Shown: positions 13,757-14,208 of the stretch, piece by piece
How the letters are laid out: each line of letters starts with the position of its first letter
Numbering within the stretch: position 1 is the stretch's first letter
DNA from: Rudanella sp.
Lineage (GTDB): Bacteria > Bacteroidota > Bacteroidia > Cytophagales > Spirosomataceae
DNA: 14,208 nucleotides
Direction of reading: 5' to 3'
Assembly: GCA_026785985.1 (NCBI GenBank)
Contig: JAJAYX010000616.1
Coordinates: 1-14,208, forward strand
Translations under genes and position numbers: made by a program
The notes under the pieces: generated by a model
The model's input: only the letters and a program-made list of their open reading frames with translations
Database searches by the model: none
Told to the model about the DNA's origin: nothing

Positions 13757-13853
13757 GAAAAAAGGAAGGAGAGGAAAGTGGAAGGGGATGAAGCAATCAA
13801 ATGTATCTGGGTTTCTTCACCTTCGGCCCTTTCCTGCTTCCTCCCTTCTCCTT
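13757..13853. repeat. Purine-rich/pyrimidine-rich quasi-inverted element between rplM and the plus-strand gene
   Basis: 13757-13793 is almost pure purine with GGAAG-like units about 7 nt apart. 13815-13853 is almost pure pyrimidine and, read on the other strand, is a similar series of purine 7-mers (AAGGAGA, AGGGAGG first). The arms are only approximately complementary; about 20 nt separate them. The element lies between two divergent promoters and overlaps the plus-strand one. It resembles the murG-murC spacer in composition. Confidence 0.5.
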
Positions 13854-13860
13854 ACTTTTG
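13830..13860 (+). promoter_or_regulatory. Candidate promoter of the beta-oxidation gene
   Basis: TACTTTTG (13853-13860) matches TAnnTTTG, with TTTC (13830-13833) 19 nt upstream as an imperfect -33 box. The start would be near 13866, about 25 nt before the ATG at 13891. Confidence 0.5.
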
Positions 13861-13890
13861 TTCCAATTATTCTTCAAAAACTATCAACCA

Positions 13891-14208
13891 ATGCCTGAAA
13901 TACAGTATACCACCGACCGGGGAGTGGCTATTATCACCTGGAATATGAGTACATCGCCCATGAACGTGCTCAATGAGGTGTCGATCCCGGAGTTTGAAAC
14001 AGCTCTGAATCAGGCTTATACCGACGAATCGGTGAAGGGTATCATCATCACATCGGCCAAACCGGAGTTTGTGGCCGGGGCCGATCTGAAAATGATTCTT
14101 CGCAACAACAATGGCGACCCCAGCCAGATGCTGCAGGTTTCTGCCGGCCTGAACCGGGTTTTTCGGGCGATGGAAGTGAACGGCAAACCCGTGGTGGCGG
14201 CCATCAAC
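13891..14208 (+). CDS. Fatty-acid oxidation multifunctional enzyme (FadJ/FadB-like), crotonase-domain fragment
   Basis: The first 106 codons of a protein that continues past the right edge. It begins MPEIQYTTDRGVAIITWNMS and contains GIIITSAKPEFVAGADLKMI (about 50-69), the crotonase-fold oxyanion-hole region (FVAGADL), and ends KPVVAAIN, which normally precedes the second oxyanion glycine (GxxLGGG). This is the enoyl-CoA hydratase part; the N-terminus MPEIQYTTDRGVAIITW with MNVLNE resembles the alpha-subunit type fused to 3-hydroxyacyl-CoA dehydrogenase (FadB/FadJ). A stand-alone enoyl-CoA hydratase cannot be excluded from this piece. It would act in cytoplasmic beta-oxidation. It is divergent from the ribosomal operon, with no functional link expected. 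Confidence 0.85.
   Translation, partial: MPEIQYTTDRGVAIITWNMSTSPMNVLNEVSIPEFETALNQAYTDESVKGIIITSAKPEFVAGADLKMILRNNNGDPSQMLQVSAGLNRVFRAMEVNGKPVVAAIN

Noticed and set aside
13730..13948. 72-aa plus-strand frame in the divergent promoter region
   Set aside because: It begins in the purine-rich low-complexity element and ends inside the beta-oxidation gene in another frame; the upstream promoter would start transcription within it.
1..14208. CRISPR arrays, tRNA or rRNA genes, insertion sequences, phage genes
   Set aside because: I found no regularly spaced identical repeats, no tRNA cloverleaf, no rRNA motifs, and no transposase or integrase frames; gene content is core chromosomal.

Overview
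The window looks like chromosomal core-genome DNA of a Bacteroidota bacterium, most likely order Cytophagales (Spirosoma-like; the genus is a guess). The evidence is the gene order murD-ftsW-murG-murC-ftsQ-ftsA-ftsZ, the gene order rplM-rpsI-rpsB-tsf, a DUF3078-type outer-membrane protein, promoters of the Bacteroidota TTTG / TAnnTTTG type, and start codons without clear Shine-Dalgarno sequences. All genes lie on the minus strand except the truncated last one.

Read in the direction of transcription (right to left), the layout is as follows. (1) At 13891-14208 is the 5' end of a plus-strand fatty-acid beta-oxidation gene. It is divergent from the ribosomal operon across a 250-bp region that holds promoters for both sides. 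(2) 10702-13747 is the translation operon rplM (L13), rpsI (S9), rpsB (S2), tsf (EF-Ts). It has its own promoter and leader and ends in an intrinsic terminator. (3) 8944-10703 is a three-gene unit: an ECF sigma factor with an unusual hydrophobic C-terminal tail, an unrecognised 61-aa protein, and an MscS/CmpX-like membrane protein, followed by a terminator. (4) 7975-8922 is a DUF3078-type outer-membrane beta-barrel protein, and 7529-7861 is mscL with a short C-terminus, followed by a terminator. (5) 1-7456 is the distal half of the division and cell-wall (dcw) cluster, tightly packed with ATGA overlaps and running off the left edge inside ftsZ. The genes that usually precede murD in this cluster (mraZ to mraY) are not next to it.

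The dcw genes build lipid II (MurD, MurC, MurG), polymerise septal glycan (FtsW) and assemble the divisome (FtsQ, FtsA, FtsZ). The ribosomal operon supplies two 30S proteins, one 50S protein and the EF-Tu exchange factor. MscL and the MscS-like protein suggest osmotic or envelope homeostasis; whether the sigma factor controls envelope genes is inference.

The most unusual signal is in the spacers. Three operon-internal gaps (murG-murC, rpsI-rpsB, rpsB-tsf) carry inverted arms built of short quasi-tandem units, mostly 7 nt long. Each has its own unit sequence, and each abuts or overlaps the stop codon of the upstream gene. A fourth, purine/pyrimidine-rich example lies in the divergent rplM promoter region. 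This may be a family of heptad-built palindromic intergenic elements. Other structure of note: three terminators sharing the same apical CCA-loop-TGG, two promoters with identical boxes and spacing, a perfect palindrome around the murD start codon, and an in-phase 21-nt duplication at the end of ftsA.
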